A DNA stretch of 64,000 nt from Sphingomonas oligoaromativorans. Lineage in GTDB: Bacteria > Pseudomonadota > Alphaproteobacteria > Sphingomonadales > Sphingomonadaceae. Numbering within the stretch: the first letter of the stretch is position 1; each line of letters begins with the position of its first letter. A program made the position numbers and the translations under genes. The stretch spans positions 1 through 64,000 of the forward strand of contig NZ_JAASQK010000003.1 of assembly GCF_011762195.1 (NCBI RefSeq). Direction: 5' to 3'. This document shows, one piece after another, positions 50,713 to 60,670 of this stretch. The notes below the pieces were generated by a model. The model saw only the letters and a list, made by a program, of their open reading frames with translations. It did no database searches and was not told where the DNA came from.

Positions 50713-50891
50713 GGCAAGCCTTGCGCGACAGGAGGACGGGTGTCTGGCTAACGCACAGCGGCGGGATTCGGCTTGGACCAAAGTCGAGCGAGCGTCTCAT
50801 AACGAGATGGATCGATCCGTTTTGGCACGACTTCTCAAAATTCCGGGTGGGCCGTTTGCACCGCGCCGCTTCGCCGCTACACCGCTCCCCC

Positions 50892-51986
50892 ATGACGACG
50901 CTCAAGCCGAAACCCTGGATCGACGCGATCGCGCCTTATGTGCCCGGCCGCTCCACCACCGACAGCGGCGTGAAGGCCGCCAAGCTCTCGTCCAACGAGA
51001 ATCCGCTCGGCACCGCGCCCAGCGTCCGCGAGGCCTTCGCCAGCGCGGCGGCGACGCTGAACATCTATCCCGATGCCGGCGCGACCGCGCTGCGCGAGGC
51101 GATCGGCGCGCATTATGGCGTCGATCCGACGCGCGTGATCCATGGCACGGGTTCGGACGAGGTGCTCCATCTCGCCTGCGGCGCCTTCGCGGGGCCGGGC
51201 GACGAGGTGCTGTATGTCCGCTACGGCTTCTCGGTCTATCCGATCGCGGCGCGGCGCGTGGGCGCGACGCCGGTCGAGGCGCCGGACGTCGATTACGCCA
51301 CCGACGTGGATTCGCTCCTCGCCGCCGTGACCGACAGGACGCGCGTCGTCTTCATCGCCAATCCGAACAACCCGACCGGCACCTATCTGCCCAGGAGCGA
51401 GCTGCTGCGCCTCCACGCCGGGTTGCCCAGGGACTGCCTGTTCGTGGTCGATCAGGCCTACACCGAATATCTCTCGCCCGAGGACGACGACGGCGCCTTC
51501 GAGCTGGCGACCAGCGAGCCGAACGTCCTCGTCACGCGCACCTTCTCCAAGATCTTCGGCCTCGCGGCCGAGCGGATCGGCTGGGGTTATGGTCCCGCCG
51601 ACGTGATTCAGGCGATGCACAAGATCCGCGCGCCCTTCAACGTCTCGACCGCCGGCCAGCAGGCCGCGATCCAGAGCCTGAAGGCGATGGACTTCGTCGA
51701 GGCGAGCCGCGTCCACAACGAGACGTGGCGTGGCTGGCTGGTCGAACAGATCGGGAGCCTCGGCAATGCGGGCCTGCGCGCCGTGCCGTCGAAAGCGAAC
51801 TTTGTCCTTGTGCTGTTCGAGGGCCGGGTGACCGCCGAGGTGGCCTATACCGGGCTGATGGAGCGTGGTTATATCGTGCGCTGGCTGCCGGGGCAGGGGC
51901 TGCGCCACGGGCTGCGCATCTCGATCGGAACCGAAGAGCAGACGCAGGGCATGATGGCCGCGCTGCGCGAGATCGTCGCGGGGTGA
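50892..51986 (+). CDS. hisC: Histidinol-phosphate aminotransferase
   Basis: HisC transaminates imidazole acetol phosphate in histidine synthesis and in alphaproteobacteria often also serves aromatic amino acid synthesis. The 364-residue class I/II PLP enzyme has KLSSNENPLGTAPSVREAF, NIYPDAGATALREAI, IANPNNPTGTYL, the region around VVDQAYTEYL and the PLP lysine in RTFSKIFGLAAERIGWGYG. It is followed after 28 bases by tyrC, consistent with a joint role in tyrosine and phenylalanine synthesis. Confidence 0.94.
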   Translation: MTTLKPKPWIDAIAPYVPGRSTTDSGVKAAKLSSNENPLGTAPSVREAFASAAATLNIYPDAGATALREAIGAHYGVDPTRVIHGTGSDEVLHLACGAFAGPGDEVLYVRYGFSVYPIAARRVGATPVEAPDVDYATDVDSLLAAVTDRTRVVFIANPNNPTGTYLPRSELLRLHAGLPRDCLFVVDQAYTEYLSPEDDDGAFELATSEPNVLVTRTFSKIFGLAAERIGWGYGPADVIQAMHKIRAPFNVSTAGQQAAIQSLKAMDFVEASRVHNETWRGWLVEQIGSLGNAGLRAVPSKANFVLVLFEGRVTAEVAYTGLMERGYIVRWLPGQGLRHGLRISIGTEEQTQGMMAALREIVAG

Positions 51987-52014
51987 CCGCGCTTCTCCTC
52001 TCGGACGCGGGCTG

Positions 52015-52920
52015 ATGCTGCCTTTCTCGCGTGTCTCGGTGATCGGGCTGGGGCTGATCGGTTCCTCGATCGTGCGCGCCGTGCGCGAGACGATGCCGAC
52101 CGTGCATCTGACCGGCCATGACGCCGATCCGGCGGTGCGCGCGCGTGTCGTCGAGCTGGGGCTGGTCGACGATGTGGCCGACACGGCGGGCGCCGCGGTG
52201 ACGGATGCCGATCTCGTCATCCTGTGCGTGCCGCCGCGCTCGATCGGCGCGGTCGGGCGCGAGATCGCCGCCGACGTGGCCGCCGATGCGGTGGTGTCGG
52301 ACGTGGGCTCGTCCAAGGAAGCGGTGCTCGCCGAGCTTCTGGAGGCGCTGCCCGGCCGTCAGGTGATCCCCGCGCATCCCGTCGCCGGCACCGAGCATAG
52401 CGGGCCGGACGCGGGCTTCGCCTCGCTCTTCCACGGCCGCTGGTGCATCGTCACGCCGCCCGAGGGGGCGGACGGGACGGCGGTCGCCCGTGTGGTCGAG
52501 TTCTGGCACCGGCTCGGCTCCGAGGTCGAGACGATGGATGCCGCGCACCATGACCGCGTGCTCGCCATCACCAGCCATCTGCCGCACCTGATCGCCTACA
52601 CGATCGTCGGCACCGCCTCCGATATGGAGGAGGTGACGCAGAGCGAGGTCATCAAATTCTCGGCCGGCGGCTTCCGCGACTTCACCCGCATCGCGGCCTC
52701 CGACCCGACGATGTGGCGCGACGTGTTCCTGTCCAACAAGGAGGCGGTGCTGGAGATGCTCCAGCGCTTCACCGAGGATCTGACCATGCTCCAGCGTGCG
52801 ATCCGCTGGGGGGACGGCGAGCAGTTGTTCGACCTGTTCACGCGCACCCGCGCGGTGCGCCGCTCGATCGTCGAGCAGGGGCAGGACGATCCCGCGCCCG
52901 ATTTCGGGCGCAGGCACTGA
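52015..52920 (+). CDS. tyrC: Prephenate/arogenate (cyclohexadienyl) dehydrogenase
   Basis: The enzyme oxidatively decarboxylates prephenate or arogenate on the way to tyrosine. The 301-residue protein has an N-terminal Rossmann motif VIGLGLIGSSIVRAV, SDVGSSKEAV, the catalytic-histidine region IPAHPVAGTEHSGPDAGF and a helical C-terminal domain (VLAITSHLPHLIAYTIV, GGFRDFTRIAASDPTMWRDVF). The Zymomonas homologue is TyrC. Its stop is four bases from the convergent plsC. Confidence 0.93.
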   Translation: MLPFSRVSVIGLGLIGSSIVRAVRETMPTVHLTGHDADPAVRARVVELGLVDDVADTAGAAVTDADLVILCVPPRSIGAVGREIAADVAADAVVSDVGSSKEAVLAELLEALPGRQVIPAHPVAGTEHSGPDAGFASLFHGRWCIVTPPEGADGTAVARVVEFWHRLGSEVETMDAAHHDRVLAITSHLPHLIAYTIVGTASDMEEVTQSEVIKFSAGGFRDFTRIAASDPTMWRDVFLSNKEAVLEMLQRFTEDLTMLQRAIRWGDGEQLFDLFTRTRAVRRSIVEQGQDDPAPDFGRRH

Positions 52921-52924
52921 CGCA

Positions 52925-53608
52925 TTAATCGTTCAGCGCGTTGATCGCGTTGTGGACCTCGGCCTCGATCTCCTTGCGCGGCATTCCGGCGGGGATGACG
53001 TCGCCGAAGCGGATGCGGACGATGCCGGGGCGCTTCAGGAAGCCGCGCGGCCATGCCAGCCCCGCGTCGGTCGCGACCGGCACCACCGGCAGCCCGAGCC
53101 GGCCGTAGAGCCCCGCGAAGCCCGCCTGGAGCTTCGGCCGGCGGCCACGCGGCACACGCGTGCCCTCGGGGAAGATCAGCACGGCGCGGTTCTGCGCCCT
53201 GGCCTCGTCGGCGGCGGAGAGCATCGCGCGCAGCGCCGCCGAGCTGGCCGACCGGTCGACCGGAATGACCCCATGCCGGCGCGTCAGCTTGCCGAACAGC
53301 GGCACGTCGGCGATCTCGCGCTTGAGCACGATCACCGGATCTTCGATCAGCGCGAGCAGCAGCAGCGTCTCATAGGCGGACTCATGCTTGGCCGCATACA
53401 GCACCGGGCCTTCGGGCATCGTCCCTTCGAGCTTCAGCCGCACGCCGAGGATATAACGCGCATAGGCCGCGAGGATGCGCGCCCATGCCCGCGCATAGAG
53501 CGCCAGCGCCCGCCGGCTGGCGAGCGCGACCGGAATGCCGGCCAACACCATCACGGCGGTCGTCACATAGGACAGGAGATAGAACAGTACCGAGCGGATC
53601 GCGGTCAT
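52925..53608 (-). CDS. plsC: 1-acylglycerol-3-phosphate acyltransferase (PlsC family)
   Basis: The protein probably acylates lysophosphatidic acid at the inner membrane. The 227-residue protein has an N-terminal membrane helix, the acyltransferase motif I KHESAYET (H75) and motif III FPEGTR (146-151). Motif I is H-X4-E (E80) rather than the standard H-X4-D. It lies at the end of the ftsE-ftsX-ydcF-plsC run, 12 bases after ydcF. Confidence 0.9.
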   Translation of the reverse strand: MTAIRSVLFYLLSYVTTAVMVLAGIPVALASRRALALYARAWARILAAYARYILGVRLKLEGTMPEGPVLYAAKHESAYETLLLLALIEDPVIVLKREIADVPLFGKLTRRHGVIPVDRSASSAALRAMLSAADEARAQNRAVLIFPEGTRVPRGRRPKLQAGFAGLYGRLGLPVVPVATDAGLAWPRGFLKRPGIVRIRFGDVIPAGMPRKEIEAEVHNAINALND

Positions 53609-53620
53609 GGGTCTCGAACG

Positions 53621-54157
53621 TCAGTAGCCGAAGGGAGCGGCGAGGCGGCGTAGGATATATTTGTGATACTCGGTGAACAGCGTGGCGAAACCGGGCTCGC
53701 TGCGCACCGGGTCTGGAAGGATGCTGATGTGATCCTTCCCGAGTTCGCGCGCAAGGTCCGCGTGGGCGCGCGGCATGTGCCAGTCGGTGGTGATGAGGCG
53801 GACGCTGGCATAATGGTGCGCGCGCAGCCACTTCGCCGTCTCCACCGCGTTGGAACGGGTATCCACCGACTCCCGGCCGAGATCGACGCAGCAGTCGAAC
53901 AGCGCCTCCGGCATGTGGGTGCGCAGCGCCAGCTCCTTCTTGCGCACGGTGCGCTGGGTGCCGGAGACGAACAGCCGCTGCGCCTTGTGCCGGGCGAGAA
54001 GCGCGACGCCCCGCTCCAGCCGGCCCTTGCCGCCCGTCAGCACGACGATGGCGTCGGTCTGGCGATCGTCGGCGGCGGGGCGGGGAAGGGTGAGGGCGAA
54101 GAGCGCGAAGCCGAGCGCCCACAGCATCACGAGGAAGGAGAAGATGCGCAGGATCAC
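53621..54157 (-). CDS. YdcF-family (DUF218) protein
   Basis: The 178-residue protein has an N-terminal membrane anchor (ILRIFSFLVMLWALGFALFAL), DAIVVLTGGKGRLERGVAL, LFVSGTQ, SVDTRSNAVETAKWLRAH, and LITTDWHMPRAHADLARE, the DUF218 pattern of ElyC/SanA/YdcF proteins linked to envelope integrity. The GTG at 54157 overlaps the ftsX stop (GTGA) and is preferred to an extended frame upstream. Confidence 0.88.
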   Translation of the reverse strand: MILRIFSFLVMLWALGFALFALTLPRPAADDRQTDAIVVLTGGKGRLERGVALLARHKAQRLFVSGTQRTVRKKELALRTHMPEALFDCCVDLGRESVDTRSNAVETAKWLRAHHYASVRLITTDWHMPRAHADLARELGKDHISILPDPVRSEPGFATLFTEYHKYILRRLAAPFGY

Positions 54158-55040
54158 AGAGTTCGTCCCAATGCGCGCTGCACGGTGATGCGCGCCACCG
54201 TCAGCGCCAGCACGCCGGCGAGGAGCGGCAGCGCGAGCAGCACGATCCACGCCGTCCATGGCAGCGCGATCGACCCGACCAGCTCCGAGCCGATCTCGCG
54301 CATCCTCTCTCCGAGCAGCAGGATCACGCCGACCGCGCCGACAAGGCCCAGCACCCCGCCGAACAGGGCATCGAGCGCGATACGGCGCTGGAAGAGGCGG
54401 GCGATCTGCACGTCGGTGGCGCCCATCAGGTGCATGACGTCGATCGTCTGCCGGTGCGTGTTGAGCGCGGTACGCGCGGCGAGTACCACGGCGGCGGCGG
54501 TCGCCCCCACCATCAGCGCGACGATGCCTCCCGCGAGCAGCCCCAGCGCCCGGATCAGCGAGACGAGCGGCGCGAGCCAGCTCGCATGATCGTCGAGCCG
54601 CGCATGGGGTGCGGCGGTGCGCAGGGCGTTCGTGATCGCCCCGAGCCGGTCGCGCCCCGCCCGCGACAGCGAGACGTCGATCATCGCGGGCAGGGGCAGG
54701 TCGCGCTCCAGCCCGGCATCGCCGAGCCAGGGGCGGAGCAGCGCCTGCATCTCGTCATTGCCGATGCGGCGCACCTCGGTGACGCCTTGCTGGCGGGCGA
54801 GGAGCTGCCGGGCGGCATCGGCCTCCTGATCGCGCTTCGCCGGATCGGCCAGCACGATCTGCACCGTCACCTGCCGGCCGAGATCGGCGCCCAGCCGCGC
54901 CGCCGCCGATTCCATGGCGAGGCCGCCCGCCGCCGCCAGCGCGGTCAGGAACATCATGATCGCGATCACCCACGGCATCGGCCCGGCGAGCCGCCCCTCG
55001 GGCAGTAGCCGCCGGTCGGCCTTGGAGGCGCCGAACATCA

Positions 55041-55044
<4 letters not shown>
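54154..55044 (-). CDS. ftsX: Cell division protein FtsX
   Basis: FtsX is the membrane partner of FtsE and controls septal peptidoglycan hydrolases from the inner membrane. The 296-residue protein has a first transmembrane helix (WVIAIMMFLTALAAAGGLAM), a periplasmic domain of about 120 residues and three further helices (LLAGGIVALMVGATAAAVVLA, LFGGVLGLVGAVGVILLL, AWIVLLALPLLAGVLALTVA). ATG at 55044 overlaps the ftsE stop by ATGA and has GGAGG upstream. Confidence 0.93.
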
Positions 55045-55763
<719 letters not shown>

Positions 55764-55922
55764 TCGTTCGCCTTCACGCCTTTCACCGGTGAGCACTCGG
55801 GGCCGCTTTCGCACAAGGCCGATGGCCGGAGCAAGCGCGGGGGTGCTTGCCAGTTGGCGGCCTTGCGTCCTAGACCGGTGCGATCCTCTGATACGGCGTG
55901 AGAAAGGCCGGACGACAAAGGC

Positions 55923-56678
55923 ATGATCTTGACCTGCCCGGCGTGCGGCACCCGCTATCTGGTGCCCGACAGCGCGGTCGGCGTGAACGGGCGCCAGGTG
56001 CGCTGCGCTTCGTGTCGCCATAGCTGGTTCCAGGAGCCGGCGCCCATCGATGCCGCGCCGCCTCCGCCGCTCGCGATATCGGAGCCGGTGCAGGGCGAGA
56101 TTCCGATGCCGCCGCCCGAGCCCGCGCGCGCCATGGCCGCGCCGCCGACGGGGATCGAGACGGCGCCTCCGCCGCCCGAGGCCTTCGCCCATGTCCGCCA
56201 GCCGGCGGCCGACGCGGCCGATCCCTATGCGCCCGAGCCGCCCTTCCGCCCGCGCCGCAATCCGGCGCGCCGGATGACCATCCTCGCCGTGGTGATCGCG
56301 GTGGTGCTGGTCGCGGCCGCCATGGCGGTGGCCTGGGCCGGCCCGCGCCTGTTCGCCGGCCTGACGGGCAAGGGGACGGAAAGCCCGCTGATGCTCCAGG
56401 TGGTGCGCAAGCCCGAGCGGCGGACGCTGGCGACCGGCAACGAGCTGTTCGCCGTGTCGGGACGGATCGTGAACCCCACCGACGTGCGCCAGCCGGTGCC
56501 CGACATCCGGGCCGAACTCCGCGACGGGCAGGGGCGCGTCGTCTATGGCTGGACGATCAACGCCCCGGTGCGCGCGCTCGCCCCCAAGGGCTCGGCCGAC
56601 TTCGACAGCGCGGAGGTGGACGTTCCGCGCGGATCGAAGGCGCTGAACCTCAGTTTCGCGGGCACGAGCGACCACTGA
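55923..56678 (+). CDS. Zinc-ribbon (MJ0042-type) membrane protein
   Basis: The 251-residue protein has an N-terminal zinc ribbon with C5, C8, C28 and C31 (CPACGTRY and CASCRHSW), a proline-rich low-complexity linker (about 40-117), one membrane helix (about 119-141) and a periplasmic DUF3426-like beta domain ([32 protein letters not shown]). The role is unknown; such genes are often next to ftsE in alphaproteobacteria, which hints at the envelope or division. Confidence 0.87.
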   Translation: MILTCPACGTRYLVPDSAVGVNGRQVRCASCRHSWFQEPAPIDAAPPPPLAISEPVQGEIPMPPPEPARAMAAPPTGIETAPPPPEAFAHVRQPAADAADPYAPEPPFRPRRNPARRMTILAVVIAVVLVAAAMAVAWAGPRLFAGLTGKGTESPLMLQVVRKPERRTLATGNELFAVSGRIVNPTDVRQPVPDIRAELRDGQGRVVYGWTINAPVRALAPKGSADFDSAEVDVPRGSKALNLSFAGTSDH

Positions 56679-56698
56679 AAAAAGCGCAACAAAGTGCA

Positions 56699-56727
56699 TT
56701 GCGTGGTCCGAAAGCCCCTGCTAGAGG
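56699..56727 (+). promoter_or_regulatory. Probable promoter for tRNA-Leu
   Basis: TTGCGT (56699-56704) and TAGAGG (56722-56727) are spaced by 17 bases, and transcription would begin about 40 bases before the mature tRNA. Confidence 0.45.
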
Positions 56728-56773
56728 CACCCGCCTACCGGCCGCCGGGTTCTTCTGGCGGGCAAGACGACGT

Positions 56774-56860
56774 GCGGTCGTGGCGGAATTGGTAGACGCG
56801 CAGCGTTGAGGTCGCTGTGGCCGAAAGGCCGTGGAAGTTCGAGTCTTCTCGACCGCACCA
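56774..56860 (+). tRNA. tRNA-Leu (anticodon GAG)
   Basis: The 87-base gene folds as a class II tRNA. The acceptor stem pairs GCGGTCG (56774-56780) with CGACCGC (56850-56856). The anticodon stem CAGCG/CGCTG encloses loop TTGAGGT with anticodon GAG at 56808-56810. A long variable arm and the T-loop GTTCGAGTC follow. The discriminator A is at 56857 and CCA is encoded (56858-56860). It reads CUC and CUU codons. Confidence 0.97.
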
Positions 56861-56898
56861 TCTTACAGACAGAGCTGGATCAACCCCTGGCGGGGGAA

Positions 56899-56921
56899 CC
56901 CCATTCCATGCCGGGATGGGG
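56899..56921. terminator. Hairpin between tRNA-Leu and the glycosyltransferase gene
   Basis: A 9-bp stem (56899-56907 with 56913-56921, one wobble) with a 5-base loop ends just before the convergent stop codon at 56923. There is no U-tract. Confidence 0.45.
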
Positions 56922-56922
56922 G

Positions 56923-57957
56923 TCAGCGGCGCCAGCGGAGCATCCGGGCCGCGCCGATGGCTGCATCTCCGATCGAGCGCCCCCGCGCGCCGCGCCTATG
57001 GGCGAAACGCGGTTGCGCGCGCAGCAGGGCCGGCAAACCGTAACTTCCCGCGCGCAGGCCCGTCCGCGCCATCCGCCACCAGAGCCGCGAGGCGCTTTCC
57101 AGCGCTTCCTCGGCCGGCAGCGCGTCCTGCGTCGCGAGCAGATGCTCCATCACCGCGCCGCAACGCTGGAGCACCAGCGCGTCGGGCGGGGCGTGACGCG
57201 CGCTGGCGTAGCGGCTCATCAGCAGCGCGGAGTCGAGGGCTCCATCCCCGAACAGCGGCTCATAGCGTTCGAGCAGCACCCGCGCGGCCGAGGCGATCAT
57301 CCCTTCCTCATGGCGTTGCGACGCGCCGCCGGGATGGAGGCGATAGCGGACCAAGGGCTCGGCGATCCGTCCGATCCGTCCGTGGGCGCGGACGCGGCGA
57401 TAGAGATCGAAATCCTCGGCGAAGCGATACTCGTCGCGCTCGAACGGATCGAGCGCCCGCGCCACCTCGCCCCGCATCATCACGGTCGACCAGGCGATGG
57501 GATTGAGCATCGTCATCATCCAGTCGATCCGCTCGGGCTCGACCAGATCGGGGAAGGGGCCGGGGCGCACGCGCTCGCCGCAGAATGGCTCGATCGCGGA
57601 ACCGACCAGCGCGATGCCGGGATGCGCGTCCAGATAAGCGAGCTGCACCGCGAAGCGATCGGGGCGGCAGAGATCGTCCTGATCGAGCCCGGCGATGAAG
57701 CGGCCGCGCGCATGGCCCATCGCGATCGTCCGCGCGACGGCGGGGCCGCCGTTCCGCTCGGCCTGGAACACGCGCAGGCGCGGGTCGCCGATCGCCGCCA
57801 GCACGGCCGGCGTATCGTCCTTCGAGCGGTCGTCGACGACGACGATCTCGAAGTCCGCCATGGTCTGGGCAAAGACGCTGTCTATGGTGTCCCTGATGAA
57901 CGCCGCGCCATTATAGGCGGCCATGATGACGCTGACCGCCGGATATTCGAGACTCAT
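56923..57957 (-). CDS. Family 2 glycosyltransferase
   Basis: The 344-residue GT-A enzyme has SVIMAAYNGAAFIRDTIDSV near the start, FEIVVVDDRSKDDTP (37-50) and the DxD-type motif GLDQDDLCRPDRF (DQDD at 92-95). It probably transfers a sugar from a nucleotide donor to a glycan or lipid; donor and acceptor are unknown. No membrane helix is evident, so it is likely cytosolic or peripheral. Its ATG overlaps the stop of the upstream aminotransferase-flavoprotein gene (ATGA), so the two proteins are probably made together. Confidence 0.9.
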   Translation of the reverse strand: MSLEYPAVSVIMAAYNGAAFIRDTIDSVFAQTMADFEIVVVDDRSKDDTPAVLAAIGDPRLRVFQAERNGGPAVARTIAMGHARGRFIAGLDQDDLCRPDRFAVQLAYLDAHPGIALVGSAIEPFCGERVRPGPFPDLVEPERIDWMMTMLNPIAWSTVMMRGEVARALDPFERDEYRFAEDFDLYRRVRAHGRIGRIAEPLVRYRLHPGGASQRHEEGMIASAARVLLERYEPLFGDGALDSALLMSRYASARHAPPDALVLQRCGAVMEHLLATQDALPAEEALESASRLWWRMARTGLRAGSYGLPALLRAQPRFAHRRGARGRSIGDAAIGAARMLRWRR

Positions 57958-60455
57958 CCCAGGGCACGCTCCGCGGCATGGGCCGGACAGGACGACAGGA
58001 TCTGATCGACGATAAGCTGGCCGACGTCATTCTGCCAGAGCCACAGGCCATTGGCCTGCCCCCGGAAGCTCGCCTCGCCGCCGAGCTTGCCGCGCGGGAC
58101 GAAGCCGGCCGCGAGCCCGATGCCGTAGACGCCGGGCACCGGCATCGCGTCGGTATCCACCACGCGGCAGAGATCGTCGACCATCGGCCCGCGCACCGGC
58201 CCTTCGCAGCGCAGGCGGATGGCGCGGCCGCGCGCGTCGATGAGGGGCAGGGCGTGCGGCTGATAGCCGAGCGCCGCCACCACGAGATCGGCTTCGTCGA
58301 GGATCGCGGCGGCGGCCTCGTCCTCCTCGCCGGAGAGCTGGTGGAGGCGCAGGCGCGGATCGCCGGTGCGCCCGCCGATGCCGAGCGCGTGGATCACCGC
58401 CTCGCGAGCCTCCAGCCGGAAGCCGGCGAGGCGATAGACGAACCCCGAGATCGGGCAGATGTCGTTCGGGCCGAAATCGGCATAGCCGTCCGCCCGCGCG
58501 GATTCGGCCGAAGGATAGAAGGGGCGCAGCGGCCTGCGGTGCAGCAGCGTGACCGACTGCGGCCCCAGCGGCAGCGCCGGGCTCGCCTTGAGCAGGCGGA
58601 CGGCGGCGGTGACCGCGCTGGTCGATCCGCCGACGATGGCGATGCGCGCCGGGCGATCCCGCGGCAGCCGCTCGCGGATGGTTTCGAGGCCGCCCTCGGC
58701 CAGCAGCGTGCCGGACTGGATCAGCCGGTCGCCGCAGCGCTCGACCAGCGAGGCGCCGGCGACCTTCTGCTCGACCAGCCGGATCGGCGGCTGGTGCCCG
58801 CCGGTGGCGACGATCAGGCTGCGCGAAAGCAGCTCGATCGAGCCTCCGTCGGCGATGCGGCGCGCGCGGGTGCGCCACAGGCCGTCGGCGGTCTGTTGTG
58901 CCGAGACGACTTCATGGCCGCTCAGGATATCCCCGCCGAGCGCGCGCAGCCGCTGGCCGAGTACCGTGCCGAGACGGTCGAGATAGGCGCCCACCTTGGG
59001 CAACGGCACGCCGAGCGCGCCCTTATGCTCGGCGATGGCGCGGCCGACGGCTTCGTCCGCGATGCCGAGCCCGGCGGGCAGCGCGTTGTCGGCGGTGAGG
59101 AAGGTCTCGGCCGTGCTGTCCGAGGTGATGGCATAGCGGCCGAGTTCGCCCGAGCCGATCGCCTCGCCCCGGTCGAGGATGGCGATCCCGGCCTGCGCCA
59201 GCGCGTCGAGCCGCCCGGCCTTGCCCGCCGCGCAGAGCAGCGCCGTGCCGCCCGGCCCGCCGCCGACCACCACCGCGCCCAGCACGCGGTCGCGCGGCGT
59301 CGCGGCGATGGTGGGGAGCGTGCGGGGCAGCGTGTCGCAGATCGCGATCAGCGCGTCCGACACGCGATCGACATCCGCCATCGTCATATTGTCGGTGACG
59401 GGGAGCACCAGCATCCGCGCCGCGATATCGTCGGTGACGGGCAGCGCGTCGAGCACGCAGGCTTCGCGGAAATAAGGCTGCTCGCCCAGATGCGGGCTGA
59501 AATAGGTGCCGGCGCCGATGCTCTTGTCGGCGAGCATGGCGATGATCCGCGCCCGATGCGGCGCCAGCGCGCGCGGCAGCAACACCGCCATGAACTGCAT
59601 CGCCTGGGCATGGCCCCGCGGCTTCTGGAGCGAGAAGGCGACGAGGCGTTCACGGTATCGTTCGGCCAGCGCCTCGCGGTGGGCGGCGATCCTGCCGATC
59701 TCGCCGAGCTTGGCCTCGGCGATCAGCGCGGAGACCTCGGCGAGCTTGGCGTTGATCCCCGGCAGGGTGGCGGCGCGGCCGGTCTCGAAGCCGAAATTGG
59801 CCATGGCGCGCAGCGTCTCGATCGTGGCCGGGTCCGAGCAGTGGATGAGCCCGCCTTCCGAGGTCGAGAAGGTCTTGGTCGCGTGCATCGAATAGACGAC
59901 CGGGAAGGGGCAATCGGTGCCGAAGCCGCGCCCTTCGGCGTCGAGCGAGCCGAGCGAGGCGGCGGCATCCACCACGATCGCGACGTCATGCCGGCGCGAT
60001 AGCCAGGCATAGCGTTCGAGGTCGATCGAATTGCCGAAGGTGGCATAAGGGACGATCGCCGAGATGCGGCGGCCATGCTCGGCGAGCAGGCGCTCCTCGG
60101 CGCGCGGGCAGAGCGCCCAGTCGTCTGGGTCGCAATCGGCGAGCAACGGAGTGAGCCCGGCCCAGATCGCGGCATGGCCGGTGGCGGCGAAGGTGAAGGC
60201 GGGGAGGAGGGCGAGCTGGCGTTCCTCCTCCTGCCCGATCCGCGCGAGGCGCAGCGCCAGCATCAGCCCCAGCGTGGCGTTGGCGACCGCGAGGCAGGCG
60301 CCGCGTCCGCCGAACAGCACCTGCGTCGCCTCGTGCTCGAAGCGGCGCGCGACGGGGCCGTTGTTGCTGAAGGTGCCGGAGGCCTCGATCGCTTCCAGCC
60401 CGGCGGTGAGCTGGCTGAGCTTGGGAGGGTTGGGCCGGATCAGGGGCAGGTCCAT
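57954..60455 (-). CDS. Fused DegT-type PLP aminotransferase and FAD/NAD(P) monooxygenase-like protein
   Basis: The 833-residue protein joins two enzymes. Residues 1 to about 378 are a DegT/DnrJ/EryC1/StrS fold (sugar aminotransferase family): FSNNGPVARRFEHE, PAFTFAATGHAAIWAGL, D163 in VVDAAASLGS, and the PLP lysine K194 in HATKTFSTSEGG. Residues from about 390 form a flavoprotein: FAD motif VVVGGGPGGTALL (395-407), a second dinucleotide motif IAIVGGSTSAVTAA (606-619), ALGYQPHALP and GVYGIGLAAGF. This resembles ornithine/lysine N-monooxygenases. There is no stop or frame break between the parts. ATG at 60455 is chosen; the binding site is weak and an upstream start at 60635 is less likely. The substrate is unknown. 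Confidence 0.85.
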   Translation of the reverse strand: MDLPLIRPNPPKLSQLTAGLEAIEASGTFSNNGPVARRFEHEATQVLFGGRGACLAVANATLGLMLALRLARIGQEEERQLALLPAFTFAATGHAAIWAGLTPLLADCDPDDWALCPRAEERLLAEHGRRISAIVPYATFGNSIDLERYAWLSRRHDVAIVVDAAASLGSLDAEGRGFGTDCPFPVVYSMHATKTFSTSEGGLIHCSDPATIETLRAMANFGFETGRAATLPGINAKLAEVSALIAEAKLGEIGRIAAHREALAERYRERLVAFSLQKPRGHAQAMQFMAVLLPRALAPHRARIIAMLADKSIGAGTYFSPHLGEQPYFREACVLDALPVTDDIAARMLVLPVTDNMTMADVDRVSDALIAICDTLPRTLPTIAATPRDRVLGAVVVGGGPGGTALLCAAGKAGRLDALAQAGIAILDRGEAIGSGELGRYAITSDSTAETFLTADNALPAGLGIADEAVGRAIAEHKGALGVPLPKVGAYLDRLGTVLGQRLRALGGDILSGHEVVSAQQTADGLWRTRARRIADGGSIELLSRSLIVATGGHQPPIRLVEQKVAGASLVERCGDRLIQSGTLLAEGGLETIRERLPRDRPARIAIVGGSTSAVTAAVRLLKASPALPLGPQSVTLLHRRPLRPFYPSAESARADGYADFGPNDICPISGFVYRLAGFRLEAREAVIHALGIGGRTGDPRLRLHQLSGEEDEAAAAILDEADLVVAALGYQPHALPLIDARGRAIRLRCEGPVRGPMVDDLCRVVDTDAMPVPGVYGIGLAAGFVPRGKLGGEASFRGQANGLWLWQNDVGQLIVDQILSSCPAHAAERALG

Positions 60456-60570
60456 GGCGTCAGTCCGCAAGAGAAGATGACAGATATCGGCGTTAGGGGT
60501 GATCGCCAGGCGACACCATCCGCACCCTTGTCGTAAGCCTCCTAAGGAAGCGTGTATGCTGTCCCGTTTC

Positions 60571-60590
60571 GGGGGGGTAAAATCACCCCC
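60571..60590. other. G7 tract and small hairpin in a divergent promoter region
   Basis: A run of seven G (60571-60577) is followed by TAAAATC and CCCCC; 60573-60578 can pair with 60585-60590. It lies between the start of the fusion gene and the divergent desulfhydrase gene. It may be a regulatory hairpin or a slippage-prone tract; evidence is weak. Confidence 0.25.
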
Positions 60591-60670
60591 GTAAAAGGAT
60601 GAGACGGGCTTGCCGTTCGCGGACAGGCGCGCCATGCCATTGCAAACCCCGGTTTCTCTCGGAGTATCGC

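Noticed and set aside
50838-50860. TGGCAC motif upstream of hisC as a sigma-54 promoter
   Set aside because: The -12 element (TTGC at the right spacing) is missing and hisC is not an expected sigma-54 target.
57954-60455. Possibility that the fusion is two genes joined by a sequencing error
   Set aside because: The linker around residues 378-390 is short and in frame. Each domain would need its own start or stop, and there is no ATG/GTG with a ribosome binding site or stop codon near the boundary. Read-level confirmation would still help.
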